Shown: positions 1 through 6,121, counted from the stretch's first letter. The stretch: 10,002 nucleotides of DNA from JBAZBO01 sp041671425 (GCA_041671425.1 JBAZBO010000034.1:1-10002), one strand, 5' to 3'. Program-made: numbers and translations. Notes: generated by a model from the letters alone, not told the origin.

Positions 1-403
1 GAGCTACAGTCATGAATTGTACGTAGTCCAGCATCTCTATATATGGTTCAATCCTGACGAAGGGTGTTTCTGGATTGAGAGAGAACCCCACTTTGTAGCC
101 AAGGTTCCTTGCCATATTTATAAATTTTCTTGGGGGTGACGGTGCTTCTATCTGTGTACAGACACTTACAACGCTAGGAAGCGGCACTTCCAAATAGAAG
201 AGTGGCTTTTGCATCATGAAATGCAATTGGAACTTTGCTCTGGTGTTCATCTGCTCAAACAAACTCCTTTGATTGAAAGTAGCCCCATTTACCAATATGC
301 CGTCTGAAATGTCCACTTGGATAAAGTCCACAATGGATTCTAATATCCTTATCTTCGAAATGAGTTGTGATTTCTCTTGCTCAAATATTCCCGGTATTAT
401 CAT
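1..403 (-). CDS. rpe: Ribulose-phosphate 3-epimerase-like protein, 3' part cut by window edge
   Basis: Reading the minus strand from ATG at 403 gives 134 residues with no stop before the window edge. The family interconverts D-ribulose 5-phosphate and D-xylulose 5-phosphate in a metal-dependent TIM barrel. Visible landmarks are the first strand MIIPGIF, the second-strand signature VDISDG (residues 30-35), a third-strand LHFMM block with His61, and VGFSLNPETP followed by a DYVQFMTV strand. In typical RPE the two metal ligands near strand 2 form H-x-D; here the sequence is Q29-V-D31, so one ligand appears replaced. The conserved C-terminal metal Asp and phosphate loop lie outside the window. 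The start overlaps the end of rpiB by 23 bases and a GGAG lies about 13 bases upstream, so it is probably cotranscribed and coupled with rpiB. Family membership is fairly sure; true RPE activity is less so. Confidence 0.8.
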   Translation of the reverse strand, partial: MIIPGIFEQEKSQLISKIRILESIVDFIQVDISDGILVNGATFNQRSLFEQMNTRAKFQLHFMMQKPLFYLEVPLPSVVSVCTQIEAPSPPRKFINMARNLGYKVGFSLNPETPFVRIEPYIEMLDYVQFMTVA

Positions 404-833
404 ATGAATAGATTTTCTCCAGCCTTCTGACGTGCCTTTCCTCGCTGCTGAAGTACGTCTCCAGCCAGGACTTTAGGATCCTTTTGGCTTTTGCTGCACA
501 TACATAATTCGCAGGTAGTGCTAGGACATTGGTATCATCATCGTTCCTTTGAGACCTGGCGTGTTTGGGATTCCAGGAAATTCCTGCTCTTATGCCCATC
601 ATTTTATTTGCCAGCATGCATACGCCCACACCGTTCCTGCAAATAAGGACACCTTTATTCTCCACAGACTCTTGAACCTTTCTGACCACTGGGATCACAT
701 AATCGGGGTAGTCATCTTTTTCATCATAGTTCTGGGGTCCCATATCTTGAACATCGTAGTTATTTGTTTTCAGGAATTTAACAAGAGACTGCTTAAGTTT
801 GAATCCACCGTGATCTGAGGCAATGTAGATCAT
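381..833 (-). CDS. rpiB: Ribose-5-phosphate isomerase B (RpiB/LacAB family)
   Basis: The 150-aa product has the usual family length. RpiB interconverts ribose 5-phosphate and ribulose 5-phosphate in the cytoplasm. The N-terminus IASDHGG (residues 4-10) carries the phosphate/sugar-binding Asp7-His8, and GVLICRNGVG (61-70) carries Cys65 at the position of the catalytic cysteine, followed by ANK and GIRAG. The common CGTG loop is CRNG here. The segment usually read as R-x-HND is RNDDDTNVLALP (96-107), so the histidine thought to help sugar-ring opening in E. coli RpiB appears to be Asp98; this is by-eye alignment. It is followed by the rpe-like gene with a 23-base overlap, so both genes acting on ribulose 5-phosphate form one unit. 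The ATG at 833 is supported by a promoter-like -10 box 6 bases upstream. There is no Shine-Dalgarno sequence. Confidence 0.92.
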   Translation of the reverse strand: MIYIASDHGGFKLKQSLVKFLKTNNYDVQDMGPQNYDEKDDYPDYVIPVVRKVQESVENKGVLICRNGVGVCMLANKMMGIRAGISWNPKHARSQRNDDDTNVLALPANYVCAAKAKRILKSWLETYFSSEERHVRRLEKIYSYDNTGNI

Positions 834-839
834 TGCTCT

Positions 840-848
840 ATTTTAACA
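840..848 (-). promoter_or_regulatory. Extended -10 promoter of rpiB, predicted leaderless
   Basis: On the minus strand the sequence TGTTAAAAT is a TGn extended -10 with hexamer TAAAAT (5 of 6 to consensus). Six bases separate the hexamer from the rpiB ATG, so a usual start distance would place transcription at or next to the A of ATG. No good -35 is seen at 17 bases, which fits an extended -10 type. Confidence 0.5.
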
Positions 849-850
849 TG

Positions 851-870
851 GACCGAGGATCGTCCTGGTC
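851..870. repeat. Inverted repeat upstream of rpiB, operator-like
   Basis: GACC(g)AGGA, loop TCG, then TCCTGGTC forms an 8-bp stem with one bulged G. It sits where the -35 region of the rpiB promoter would be, so a repressor or activator site is possible. It has no T-run on either side and is unlikely to be a terminator. Function is inferred only from position. Confidence 0.35.
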
Positions 871-897
871 GAAATCAGCCTCTAGATTGTAGGTGCA

Positions 898-930
898 ACG
901 AAAGGATGAATTTTAGTGGGGATAATCCCC
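898..930 (+). repeat. 33-bp repeat, copy 1, ending in palindrome GGGGATAATCCCC
   Basis: The unit begins ACGAAAGGATGAA, has a T-rich middle, and ends with the 13-bp palindrome GGGGATAATCCCC at 918-930. It matches copy 2 (961-993) at about 25 of 33 positions without gaps. It lies in the 235-base intergenic space between rpiB and the divergent 117-aa gene. A symmetrical site in two spaced copies upstream of a promoter is typical of a transcription factor operator; this role is inferred. Confidence 0.6.
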
Positions 931-960
931 ATGGAAAACCGAACTATCTTTATGGTTGTG

Positions 961-993
961 ACGAAAGATGAAGGTTTACTCGGGATAATCCCC
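961..993 (+). repeat. 33-bp repeat, copy 2, ending in palindrome GGGATAATCCC
   Basis: The second copy begins ACGAAAGATGAA and ends CGGGATAATCCCC; with the next base the core reads CGGGATAATCCCCG. The copies are offset by exactly 63 bases, six helical turns of DNA, so both sites would face the same side of the helix. Copy 2 ends 9 bases before the -35 box of the plus-strand promoter, a usual place for an activator or repressor. Confidence 0.6.
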
Positions 994-1002
994 GTTCCAC
1001 TT

Positions 1003-1031
1003 TTGCCTTTCTGCCCAAAATATCCTATATT
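1003..1031 (+). promoter_or_regulatory. Promoter of the 117-aa gene (TTGCCT-N17-TATATT)
   Basis: The -35 TTGCCT (1003-1008) and -10 TATATT (1026-1031) are 17 bases apart, the optimal sigma-70-type spacing. Transcription would start near 1038 and leave a leader of about 30 bases before ATG 1069. The same layout precedes the other plus-strand gene. Confidence 0.6.
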
Positions 1032-1052
1032 ACGCTCAGCTCGACTTGATAT

Positions 1053-1060
1053 AGGAGGAG
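1053..1060 (+). promoter_or_regulatory. Strong Shine-Dalgarno site that sets the start at 1069
   Basis: AGGAGGAG lies 8 bases before ATG 1069. It rejects the longer reading frame that starts at 916, because that start lacks a ribosome site and lies upstream of the promoter and operator-like repeats. Confidence 0.75.
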
Positions 1061-1068
1061 AAGGCAAG

Positions 1069-1422
1069 ATGAAGACACTTTTGGTAATCAAGTGGACGAC
1101 CAGCGGAAACGGTGCCACCCCGGTACCAGATGAGGCGGTGCGACCGGTTGAGGAGGAGCTGAGTGTTCAACCCGGATCTTTCCGCGCTGAGTATGTGCCG
1201 GTGGCATCGGCATACGACCCCTTTGGGTACATTCAAGACAGAATAGATAGGGGTCTAGAATTGGCAGGTATTTTGTTCCCGTTGCCCTCTGACGCTTATC
1301 GGACTTCGTTTGACGCTCTCTTTTTAGGAGAGGGACTTCACAGTAAGTATAAAGTTCCTATTTATGGTTACTTGGACGATGGCATGGGGACGGGGGGAGT
1401 GGCACTGCGATTTGTGTTCTGA
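1069..1422 (+). CDS. Hypothetical protein, 117 aa, monocistronic
   Basis: I do not recognise this protein. It starts with a probable beta strand (KTLLVIKW, residues 2-9), then a polar, Pro/Glu-rich stretch (15-35), a second likely strand (AEYVPVASAYD, 40-50), an amphipathic helix (YIQDRIDRGLELAG, 54-67), a strand GILFPLP, and a C-terminal part with KVPIYGYLDDG and a Gly-rich GMGTGG turn. It has no signal peptide, membrane helix or zinc motif, so a small cytoplasmic alpha/beta protein is likely. It opposes the surrounding minus-strand genes, lies divergently from rpiB and convergently to lgt, and has its own promoter, ribosome site and terminator. The paired palindromes upstream suggest specific control. 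It is real on the strength of the signals, not of homology. Confidence 0.75.
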   Translation: MKTLLVIKWTTSGNGATPVPDEAVRPVEEELSVQPGSFRAEYVPVASAYDPFGYIQDRIDRGLELAGILFPLPSDAYRTSFDALFLGEGLHSKYKVPIYGYLDDGMGTGGVALRFVF

Positions 1423-1430
1423 TGCTTCTT

Positions 1431-1472
1431 GGGTGGGTCTATGGTTCTTTCGTAGGTCCACCCGCCCGTTTT
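1431..1472 (+). terminator. Rho-independent terminator of the 117-aa gene
   Basis: GGGTGGGT (1431-1438) pairs with ACCCGCCC (1460-1467) in an 8-bp, almost all G-C stem with one wobble and a 21-base loop, followed by GTTTT. It starts 8 bases after the TGA at 1422. It overlaps the last codons of the convergent lgt gene. The opposite strand lacks a clear T-run after the stem, so it is mainly a plus-strand signal. Confidence 0.65.
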
Positions 1473-2086
1473 ATCACAAGGATCCCACTCAATATGAATA
1501 CAATACTAATCACCTGGGCAACATTGGTAGTTTCAACATGCCAGGAGTCATTACGAAAAAACTCTGTAGCAAATCTTATAAATCCATATCCTACTAGATA
1601 GATTCCAAGAGTGTTCCTTTGATATCTAATGAACCAAAAATAGAGTATCAAGAACAAAATAAAGTCTAAGGTAGCTTCCAGAGCAAAAAAGGGAATGGGT
1701 CCTATGCCATAAAGTTCTTTGTTAAAGTAATTGCCTGCCCTACCGATCGCTTGTGCTAAGGGGACAGGAACGCTTATTATATTGAGCCACTTAAGTAAGT
1801 TCTGTTTTTTTGTTCTTAGGAAAATAACCAAGCCTGATAGACCAAAGATCAGCGCCCCGAAAATCCCCAAACCCCCCTTCCAAATGGCAAACGCATCCAA
1901 AGGATTCTGTGAGTATACATCCCAGAAATCTAGGACGTGGTATAGCCTTGCTCCTACAACGGCCGACAGGATGACCCAGGGGGTGGCCTCCCAAACCAAG
2001 TTGGTATCAAGGCCTTCCTTCTTTGCAACTTTCTCAGTCATAAGGATAGAGGTGATGATGCCTAGAGATATCAGAAGACCGTACAC
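1439..2086 (-). CDS. lgt: Prolipoprotein diacylglyceryl transferase, short N-terminus
   Basis: Lgt transfers diacylglycerol from phosphatidylglycerol to the lipobox cysteine of prolipoproteins in the cytoplasmic membrane. The 215-aa product contains GARLYHV (45-51), the family signature GRAGNYFNKELYG (115-127) with Arg116, Asn119 and Glu124, and the late RFATEFFR block (171-178). Most of the rest is transmembrane helix. The usual HG in the second loop is IFG here, as seen in some non-proteobacterial members. The start is GTG, placing the conserved YG of helix 1 at residues 2-3; about 15-20 residues that normally precede it are missing because an in-frame TAA lies two codons upstream. There is no Shine-Dalgarno sequence; translation is probably coupled to the preceding membrane protein, whose stop is 3 bases away. 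The 3' end overlaps the terminator of the convergent gene. Confidence 0.9.
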   Translation of the reverse strand: MYGLLISLGIITSILMTEKVAKKEGLDTNLVWEATPWVILSAVVGARLYHVLDFWDVYSQNPLDAFAIWKGGLGIFGALIFGLSGLVIFLRTKKQNLLKWLNIISVPVPLAQAIGRAGNYFNKELYGIGPIPFFALEATLDFILFLILYFWFIRYQRNTLGIYLVGYGFIRFATEFFRNDSWHVETTNVAQVISIVFILSGILVIKRAGGPTKEP

Positions 2087-2089
2087 GGT

Positions 2090-2635
2090 TTATATAAGGG
2101 CCAAGCTAAGGATTAATATTGCTACCAGGGCAGCTGAATAATAGATCGTTGCCCTTTTATCCGGCTTCACCTTTAGTGCCCAGAACCACAAACCCGTATT
2201 TCCTTCGTAATAATGCTCAGCTAGCCTGTACAAAGAATTAACGAATGCAGATAGTACGAGCAGTTTCACTAAATAACTGCTGGATGAGGAGACAACCAAA
2301 AGCGAGGCACCTGCGAGCACTACTTGGAAAAGGGCGCTGTTCAAGGTCTTATCTCCTATATCATTCTTATGGTAGTGAATATATGCCAGCGCAGACCTAT
2401 ATTCTTTGTTCTTCAAGTGACCCGCTAACGTTATGGAAAAATCAGCCTTTGGTTCCAGAAAGAAAGCATAAAGAAGGTAGTCTAGATCCAGAAAGAAAGA
2501 ACCCAGCAGTGCCCCCGCAATTATAAGAGATATGTTCAGAGCATTTTTTTCCAAAGTTAGAGCAAGAACAGTGATGGAAAGAAAGATACTGATGAGAAGA
2601 GGGATTTTGTAGTACTCGAAGATCTTTTTGATCAT
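2090..2635 (-). CDS. Hypothetical five-helix membrane protein
   Basis: I do not recognise a named family. The 181-aa product has likely transmembrane segments at about 11-28, 34-60, 100-117, 121-138 and 163-181. An acidic motif FFLDLDYLL (48-55) sits in helix 2. A soluble segment between helices 2 and 3 is rich in His, Lys and Asp (HLKNKEYRSALAYIHYHKND, 73-92), followed by LNSALFQ (98-104), and an RLAEHYYEG block lies at 137-145. The Asp and His positions recall membrane-bound metal-dependent hydrolases, but I cannot support that assignment. The gene starts at ATG 2635 just below a -10-like box and ends 3 bases before lgt, in the same frame as lgt, so the two are almost certainly cotranscribed. 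Confidence 0.8.
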   Translation of the reverse strand: MIKKIFEYYKIPLLISIFLSITVLALTLEKNALNISLIIAGALLGSFFLDLDYLLYAFFLEPKADFSITLAGHLKNKEYRSALAYIHYHKNDIGDKTLNSALFQVVLAGASLLVVSSSSSYLVKLLVLSAFVNSLYRLAEHYYEGNTGLWFWALKVKPDKRATIYYSAALVAILILSLALI

Positions 2636-2642
2636 TGTCTAA

Positions 2643-2648
2643 ATTCTA
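2643..2648 (-). promoter_or_regulatory. -10 box of the membrane protein-lgt unit, predicted near-leaderless
   Basis: TAGAAT on the minus strand (5 of 6 to consensus) lies 7 bases before ATG 2635, inside a 28-base intergenic gap. A start at the normal distance gives a leader of zero to one base. An alternative AT-rich box (TATATA) lies just upstream. No convincing -35 was seen. Confidence 0.4.
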
Positions 2649-2663
2649 GTTTATATACAACCG

Positions 2664-2945
2664 TTATTCAATCTCCTTGTTACCGGCTCTTTCCTTTTTC
2701 AACTCACCAAGTTTCCACATAAAAAGTTTCCCTCTTGTTGTAGCTTTCTCGGATGCCAGTACATACTCTCGTGCCATCTCGAGAAGGGCCCTGTCCTCGT
2801 TCTTGGCCAGTTTTATGTACATGCTTCTTCTTCCTATTTCTCCAAACTCCTCAGCCAATCTGTTTCCATAAGCCTGGAACTCATGTTTATTTCTCGGGTC
2901 GCCCTTCAAAGATTTCTTGTTTAGGATGTCGGAAATAGATTTCAT
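2664..2945 (-). CDS. Hypothetical protein, 93 aa, soluble and helical
   Basis: The product is short, basic and predicted largely helical. Visible blocks are EFQAYGNRLAEEF (22-34), SMYIKLAKNEDRALLEMAREYV (41-62, split here only as description) and RGKLFMWKLGEL (71-82). It has no signal peptide or membrane helix and no motif that I can tie to a function. Its ATG overlaps the TGA of the DUF4870-like gene as ATGA, a sign of translational coupling, so it is the third gene of the ligase operon. Small proteins of this kind are common in Patescibacteria, from general recall; a nucleic-acid-binding role would fit the charge and the neighbouring ligase but is only a guess. Confidence 0.8.
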   Translation of the reverse strand: MKSISDILNKKSLKGDPRNKHEFQAYGNRLAEEFGEIGRRSMYIKLAKNEDRALLEMAREYVLASEKATTRGKLFMWKLGELKKERAGNKEIE

Positions 2946-3304
2946 TTGTCAGAAAGGTCTTTTGCTGTCTTGCCTATGATGGGAACGAGGAATTCTTCAT
3001 TGTTATAAGCCTTCCACGACAGAAGCACCCAACCCCCTACTGCTAGGATCGAGACAATTGGCAGAAGCACGTAGCCAATTATGAATATTCTAAAAGCACT
3101 TGCTACACTGTTAAGAACCACGATGGCAACCCAAAAAAGTATGGACTGCATAGCGTGGAATCTTACGAATTTATTGCTTTTTTCCATGAGGTAAACTGCT
3201 ACACCTACGAGGGGAATATAAGACAAGGCTGCTTCAACATTGGGATCCATTTTATACGGCTTCTCGTAAGTACTTGGTGGTTGGGCACCCGTTGGTTCTT
3301 CCAT
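2942..3304 (-). CDS. DUF4870/TIC20-like small membrane protein
   Basis: The 120-aa product has a proline-rich cytoplasmic N-terminus (1-22) and about three hydrophobic segments: ALSYIPLVGVAVYLM (26-40), SILFWVAIVVLNSVASAF (54-71) and IGYVLLPIVSILAVGGWVLL (76-95). The diagnostic feature is EKSNKFVRFHAMQSILF (41-57), the 'KFVRFHA-QS' motif of the DUF4870 family, whose biochemical role is unknown. It starts 3 bases after the ligase stop and overlaps the next gene by 4 bases, so it is in the ligase operon. A weak AGAGGA lies about 11 bases too far upstream for a good ribosome site; coupling to the ligase is the likely route of initiation. Confidence 0.85.
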   Translation of the reverse strand: MEEPTGAQPPSTYEKPYKMDPNVEAALSYIPLVGVAVYLMEKSNKFVRFHAMQSILFWVAIVVLNSVASAFRIFIIGYVLLPIVSILAVGGWVLLSWKAYNNEEFLVPIIGKTAKDLSDK

Positions 3305-3307
3305 GGC

Positions 3308-5074
3308 TCAATAATATCCTCTTTTCTGGTCCTTGTATAGGCTGTCAATCTCTTTGGTATTGGTGGTATCCTGTGGTTTTTTATCCTCTCTGTAGCCAAT
3401 AAATCTTGGAAATCTCAACGCGTATCCGGAGGTATGCGCAGGAGACACAGTTATCTCGTCTGCTTTAAGAACAACTAATATCTCTGGTCTCACCCAGACG
3501 TCTGGATACAGTCCTTTTTTTACATCTACATTTTCGGGTTTTTTATCAACACTTATTTTGTCTGCTTTTTGCTTGAATATTGCAAAGTCTTCGTCCTTTA
3601 GACCCGTTCCCACCTTGGTTAGGGATTTGAAAGTATCACTCTCAACATCATATACACCTGCTAAGAATCCCCCGATCCCAAAGCTAGACCTGGAACCTTT
3701 ACCAAAGTAGTAACCCAATATTACGCAGTCAAAATCGTCAGCCAATAGATCCGAATCTCCCTTTTTCATCTTTATCCAGGAAAAAGATCGCGCTCCTGCT
3801 TGATACGTTGATTTTGGATTTTTGATCACCAACCCCTCAAGTCCCTTCTCCTTTGATCTTTCGAAGAAGCTCATCAGTTCATCTGGGTCTGTTATTTCTT
3901 CATGATAGTCTACTTCTATTAAACCTCCGGGTTTGATAGTCTCATTCAATATCTGTCGTCTCTCTACTAGAGGAAGATCCATGAGTGCTTTCCCGTTACG
4001 GTAAAGCACGTCAAAGACAAAGTATTTTAGGGGTATTTCCTTTGCCATACCACCGATGTCATATTTCCTCTTTCTCTTAATAATCTCTTGGAAGGTTAGG
4101 AAATTTCCGGTTTTCTTATCGTAGCCTATTGCTTCCCCATCTAAAATAACGCTTTCTGCATTTATCTGATCTTTGGCCGCTTCTACTATGTCTGGAAACT
4201 GATGGGTGGTTTCCTCCAGGTTTCTGGTAAAAGTTCTTACGAGTATCTCCTCACCAAATAATGCCGTTTGACTTGCCTTTTCGGTAGATTTCTTCCCCCT
4301 ATCAAGATGAAGTTGTACCCTTGTTCCATCCAGTTTGTATTCTGCCCAGGCTGTTCCTTCCATCTTCTGGATTATCTCTTTAGTATCTGAGAGTCTCTGG
4401 GGTTTTTGTGCCAGTACCGGCACACCTGTTTCCATACCTACCTTATCCAGACTTTTTAACCCATCTTTCTTGATATATTTTGAAATAAGGCCAATATCTG
4501 GATGCATATTGTATTTCTCCTCTATGGCGACCCTCGCGTCTTTATTTTGACCCAGGAAGTCTGAAAGCGCGTCTATAATAGTAAGTTCTGTGAAGCCCAG
4601 TCTGGTAGTGCCGAGAATTATCCTTATGACATATTTAGCTGAGAGTCCGTTCAGGCTTAAGAGCAGATCAGAAGTTTTCACGGTCTTTGTATCCTGTGAG
4701 CCCGACCCTTGGGTAACAGCAATTTCCATCAGAGATTGATATACATCCAGGAGTTTTGGATCCTGTGCTGACTCCTCTGGGGCAAATTCGAGCGCGGTAT
4801 CCCCAAGGTCACCCAGCCTATTGTAGATACTGCTCACTTCCTCCTCCCGTTTATCGTATGCGGTGGCGATGATCCTGATCATCATCTTGTCTGCGATATT
4901 AAAGTTCTCTTTCTCAAAAGGTGCCTTCAGATAGCCAAGGGAAAGATATATACCCTTGTCTATCTCATCAGTGTCCAATTCTTTTATAAGTTTGGAAAGG
5001 ATAGTGGTAATCTCCAACCTCTTAGTTGTGGCCTCAAGTTTTTCTAGATATTTGGAAAACTCAGAGAATCTCAT
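3308..5074 (-). CDS. ATP-dependent DNA ligase, archaeal/eukaryal DNA ligase I type
   Basis: The enzyme seals nicks in duplex DNA using ATP. The 588-aa length fits archaeal-type replicative ligases with an N-terminal DNA-binding domain (about 1-220), adenylation domain (about 225-440) and OB-fold domain (about 441-570). Motif I is EYKLDGTR (245-252) with adenylated Lys247. Motif III is the LDGEAIGYD region (311-319), motif IV EGLVIKNP (413-420), motif V SWIKMKK (432-438) with Lys435 and Lys437, and the C-terminal RFPRFIGYREDK (554-565) fits motif VI. All catalytic residues I can check are present, so it should be active. In bacteria the essential ligase is normally the NAD-dependent LigA; whether one exists elsewhere cannot be told. 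The gene starts 26 bases after the Fic stop, with a TATAAT box 8 bases before ATG, and heads a three-gene unit. Confidence 0.95.
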   Translation of the reverse strand: MRFSEFSKYLEKLEATTKRLEITTILSKLIKELDTDEIDKGIYLSLGYLKAPFEKENFNIADKMMIRIIATAYDKREEEVSSIYNRLGDLGDTALEFAPEESAQDPKLLDVYQSLMEIAVTQGSGSQDTKTVKTSDLLLSLNGLSAKYVIRIILGTTRLGFTELTIIDALSDFLGQNKDARVAIEEKYNMHPDIGLISKYIKKDGLKSLDKVGMETGVPVLAQKPQRLSDTKEIIQKMEGTAWAEYKLDGTRVQLHLDRGKKSTEKASQTALFGEEILVRTFTRNLEETTHQFPDIVEAAKDQINAESVILDGEAIGYDKKTGNFLTFQEIIKRKRKYDIGGMAKEIPLKYFVFDVLYRNGKALMDLPLVERRQILNETIKPGGLIEVDYHEEITDPDELMSFFERSKEKGLEGLVIKNPKSTYQAGARSFSWIKMKKGDSDLLADDFDCVILGYYFGKGSRSSFGIGGFLAGVYDVESDTFKSLTKVGTGLKDEDFAIFKQKADKISVDKKPENVDVKKGLYPDVWVRPEILVVLKADEITVSPAHTSGYALRFPRFIGYREDKKPQDTTNTKEIDSLYKDQKRGYY

Positions 5075-5082
5075 TTGCCTAG

Positions 5083-5088
5083 ATTATA
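5083..5088 (-). promoter_or_regulatory. -10 box (TATAAT) of the ligase unit, predicted near-leaderless
   Basis: A perfect TATAAT on the minus strand, preceded by TG, lies 8 bases before ATG 5074 in the 26-base gap after the Fic gene. A normal start distance gives a leader of about two bases. The matching -35 region is weak (AGCTGA at 17 bases). Confidence 0.5.
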
Positions 5089-5100
5089 CAGTATTTGTTG

Positions 5101-6075
5101 TTATTTCAGCTCGTACCTGGAGCTTTTTGTCTTACCGATCTTGGTTATTATTCCCTTGTCTAGTAGTACTTTTATGTCTCTAAGTACCGAATCCTCTGAG
5201 ATGCTGGGAAAAAGCATAGGAAAGTTCCTGTTTTGTATAGACCCATAATCCTGCAGGTACTCAATGATCCTTTGCTGCCTGTCGGTGAGGTCAGCCTTGC
5301 CTGATGCCTTTGCCACCTTGGTATCCCTTGATAGTAAGACAACCTTTTCTTTCAGGTTTGTTACAGTGCTTGAAAAGGCCAATGTGTAAAACTCAAGCCA
5401 TTGTGTAAAATCATCCTCTTTTACCGATGAGAAGGCTCTGGAGTATTCCCTTTTGTTACTCTCAAAGTAGCTTTCCAGACATAGATAGCCTCTGATGTCA
5501 TACCCGTTCGCTTTTAGGCTTAGTAGGCCTACTATTGCAGCCAGCCAGGTGTTCTTGTTCTCAAAGGGAGAAAGTAGCTCCAGATAGGCCCTCAGTATAC
5601 CTGCCCTTATCACTGGATGAGTTTCTCTTGCATCCAGGCTGTTGTACCAGTCCATGAACTCCACTGTTTTTGCCAGTATCTCTTCTGGAGCTGCCCTCTC
5701 TGGAAGTTTTGTCTGCCTGTATAAAGATGGTCCACTGCCAAATGTCTTGTAGATCTCTTTCAAGTCGTCTTCCCCCAGATCTAGATTGCCGCTTATGATC
5801 TCTGACAGTTCCATGGCGTTGCCTAGACCAGTAATATCCGGATCCCCAAGCTTAAAAGAGTTTAAGCTGTCTACATGTGTTTTTATCACACTTTGTTCAA
5901 CTCTCTTACCCAAAGACTGCAGTAAGCTTTCTATGAAAAGTATTTCGGCCTCTTTCTGCATCTGTTTCTCCCAGTTGGGAAATATTACCGTGTTGTCTAT
6001 TACTGCCTTGCTATATTCGATGGCGGCTATATTGGTAAGGATGTGTGATGTTATGGTGTATTCGGGTATGAGCAT
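5101..6075 (-). CDS. Degenerate Fic-fold protein with C-terminal winged helix
   Basis: Fic proteins usually transfer AMP from ATP to target proteins through HxFx(D/E)GNGRxxR. The 324-aa product has a Fic-like core: GPSLYRQTKLP (115-125), HPVIRAGILRAYLELLSPF (153-171), a helix LAAIVGLLSLKANGYDIRG (178-196) and YFESNKREYSRAF (203-215). The active-site motif is SPFENKNTWLAA (169-180): the catalytic His is Ser169, and the GNGR loop is KNTW, so AMP transfer is unlikely. The C-terminus (262-324, beginning DLTDRQQRIIEYL) reads as a DeoR-like winged helix with RDIKVLLDKGIITKIG as the recognition and wing region, suggesting DNA binding. I chose ATG 6075 because the longer frame to 6294 would cover the divergent promoter and the start of the plus-strand gene and lacks Fic similarity. 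A regulator that kept the Fic fold for ligand sensing is possible. Confidence 0.82.
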   Translation of the reverse strand: MLIPEYTITSHILTNIAAIEYSKAVIDNTVIFPNWEKQMQKEAEILFIESLLQSLGKRVEQSVIKTHVDSLNSFKLGDPDITGLGNAMELSEIISGNLDLGEDDLKEIYKTFGSGPSLYRQTKLPERAAPEEILAKTVEFMDWYNSLDARETHPVIRAGILRAYLELLSPFENKNTWLAAIVGLLSLKANGYDIRGYLCLESYFESNKREYSRAFSSVKEDDFTQWLEFYTLAFSSTVTNLKEKVVLLSRDTKVAKASGKADLTDRQQRIIEYLQDYGSIQNRNFPMLFPSISEDSVLRDIKVLLDKGIITKIGKTKSSRYELK

Positions 6076-6121
6076 ATACAAATTAATTCTCGCATATTTC
6101 CCGCAAAAAACCACACTGGCG

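Noticed and set aside
549..818. Plus-strand frame opposite rpiB, and similar frames opposite lgt, the ligase and recF
   Set aside because: They lie entirely within well-recognised genes on the other strand and show no ribosome sites or familiar motifs.
916..1068. An N-terminal extension of the 117-aa protein starting at 916
   Set aside because: It lies upstream of the promoter and ribosome site, its start has no Shine-Dalgarno sequence, and its repeated GIIP residues come from the DNA repeat.
882..1118. A 78-aa minus-strand frame with a repeated GIIP(S/T)K pattern
   Set aside because: The protein repeat is a by-product of the 63-base spaced DNA repeat; it overlaps the start of a better-supported gene and has no ribosome site.
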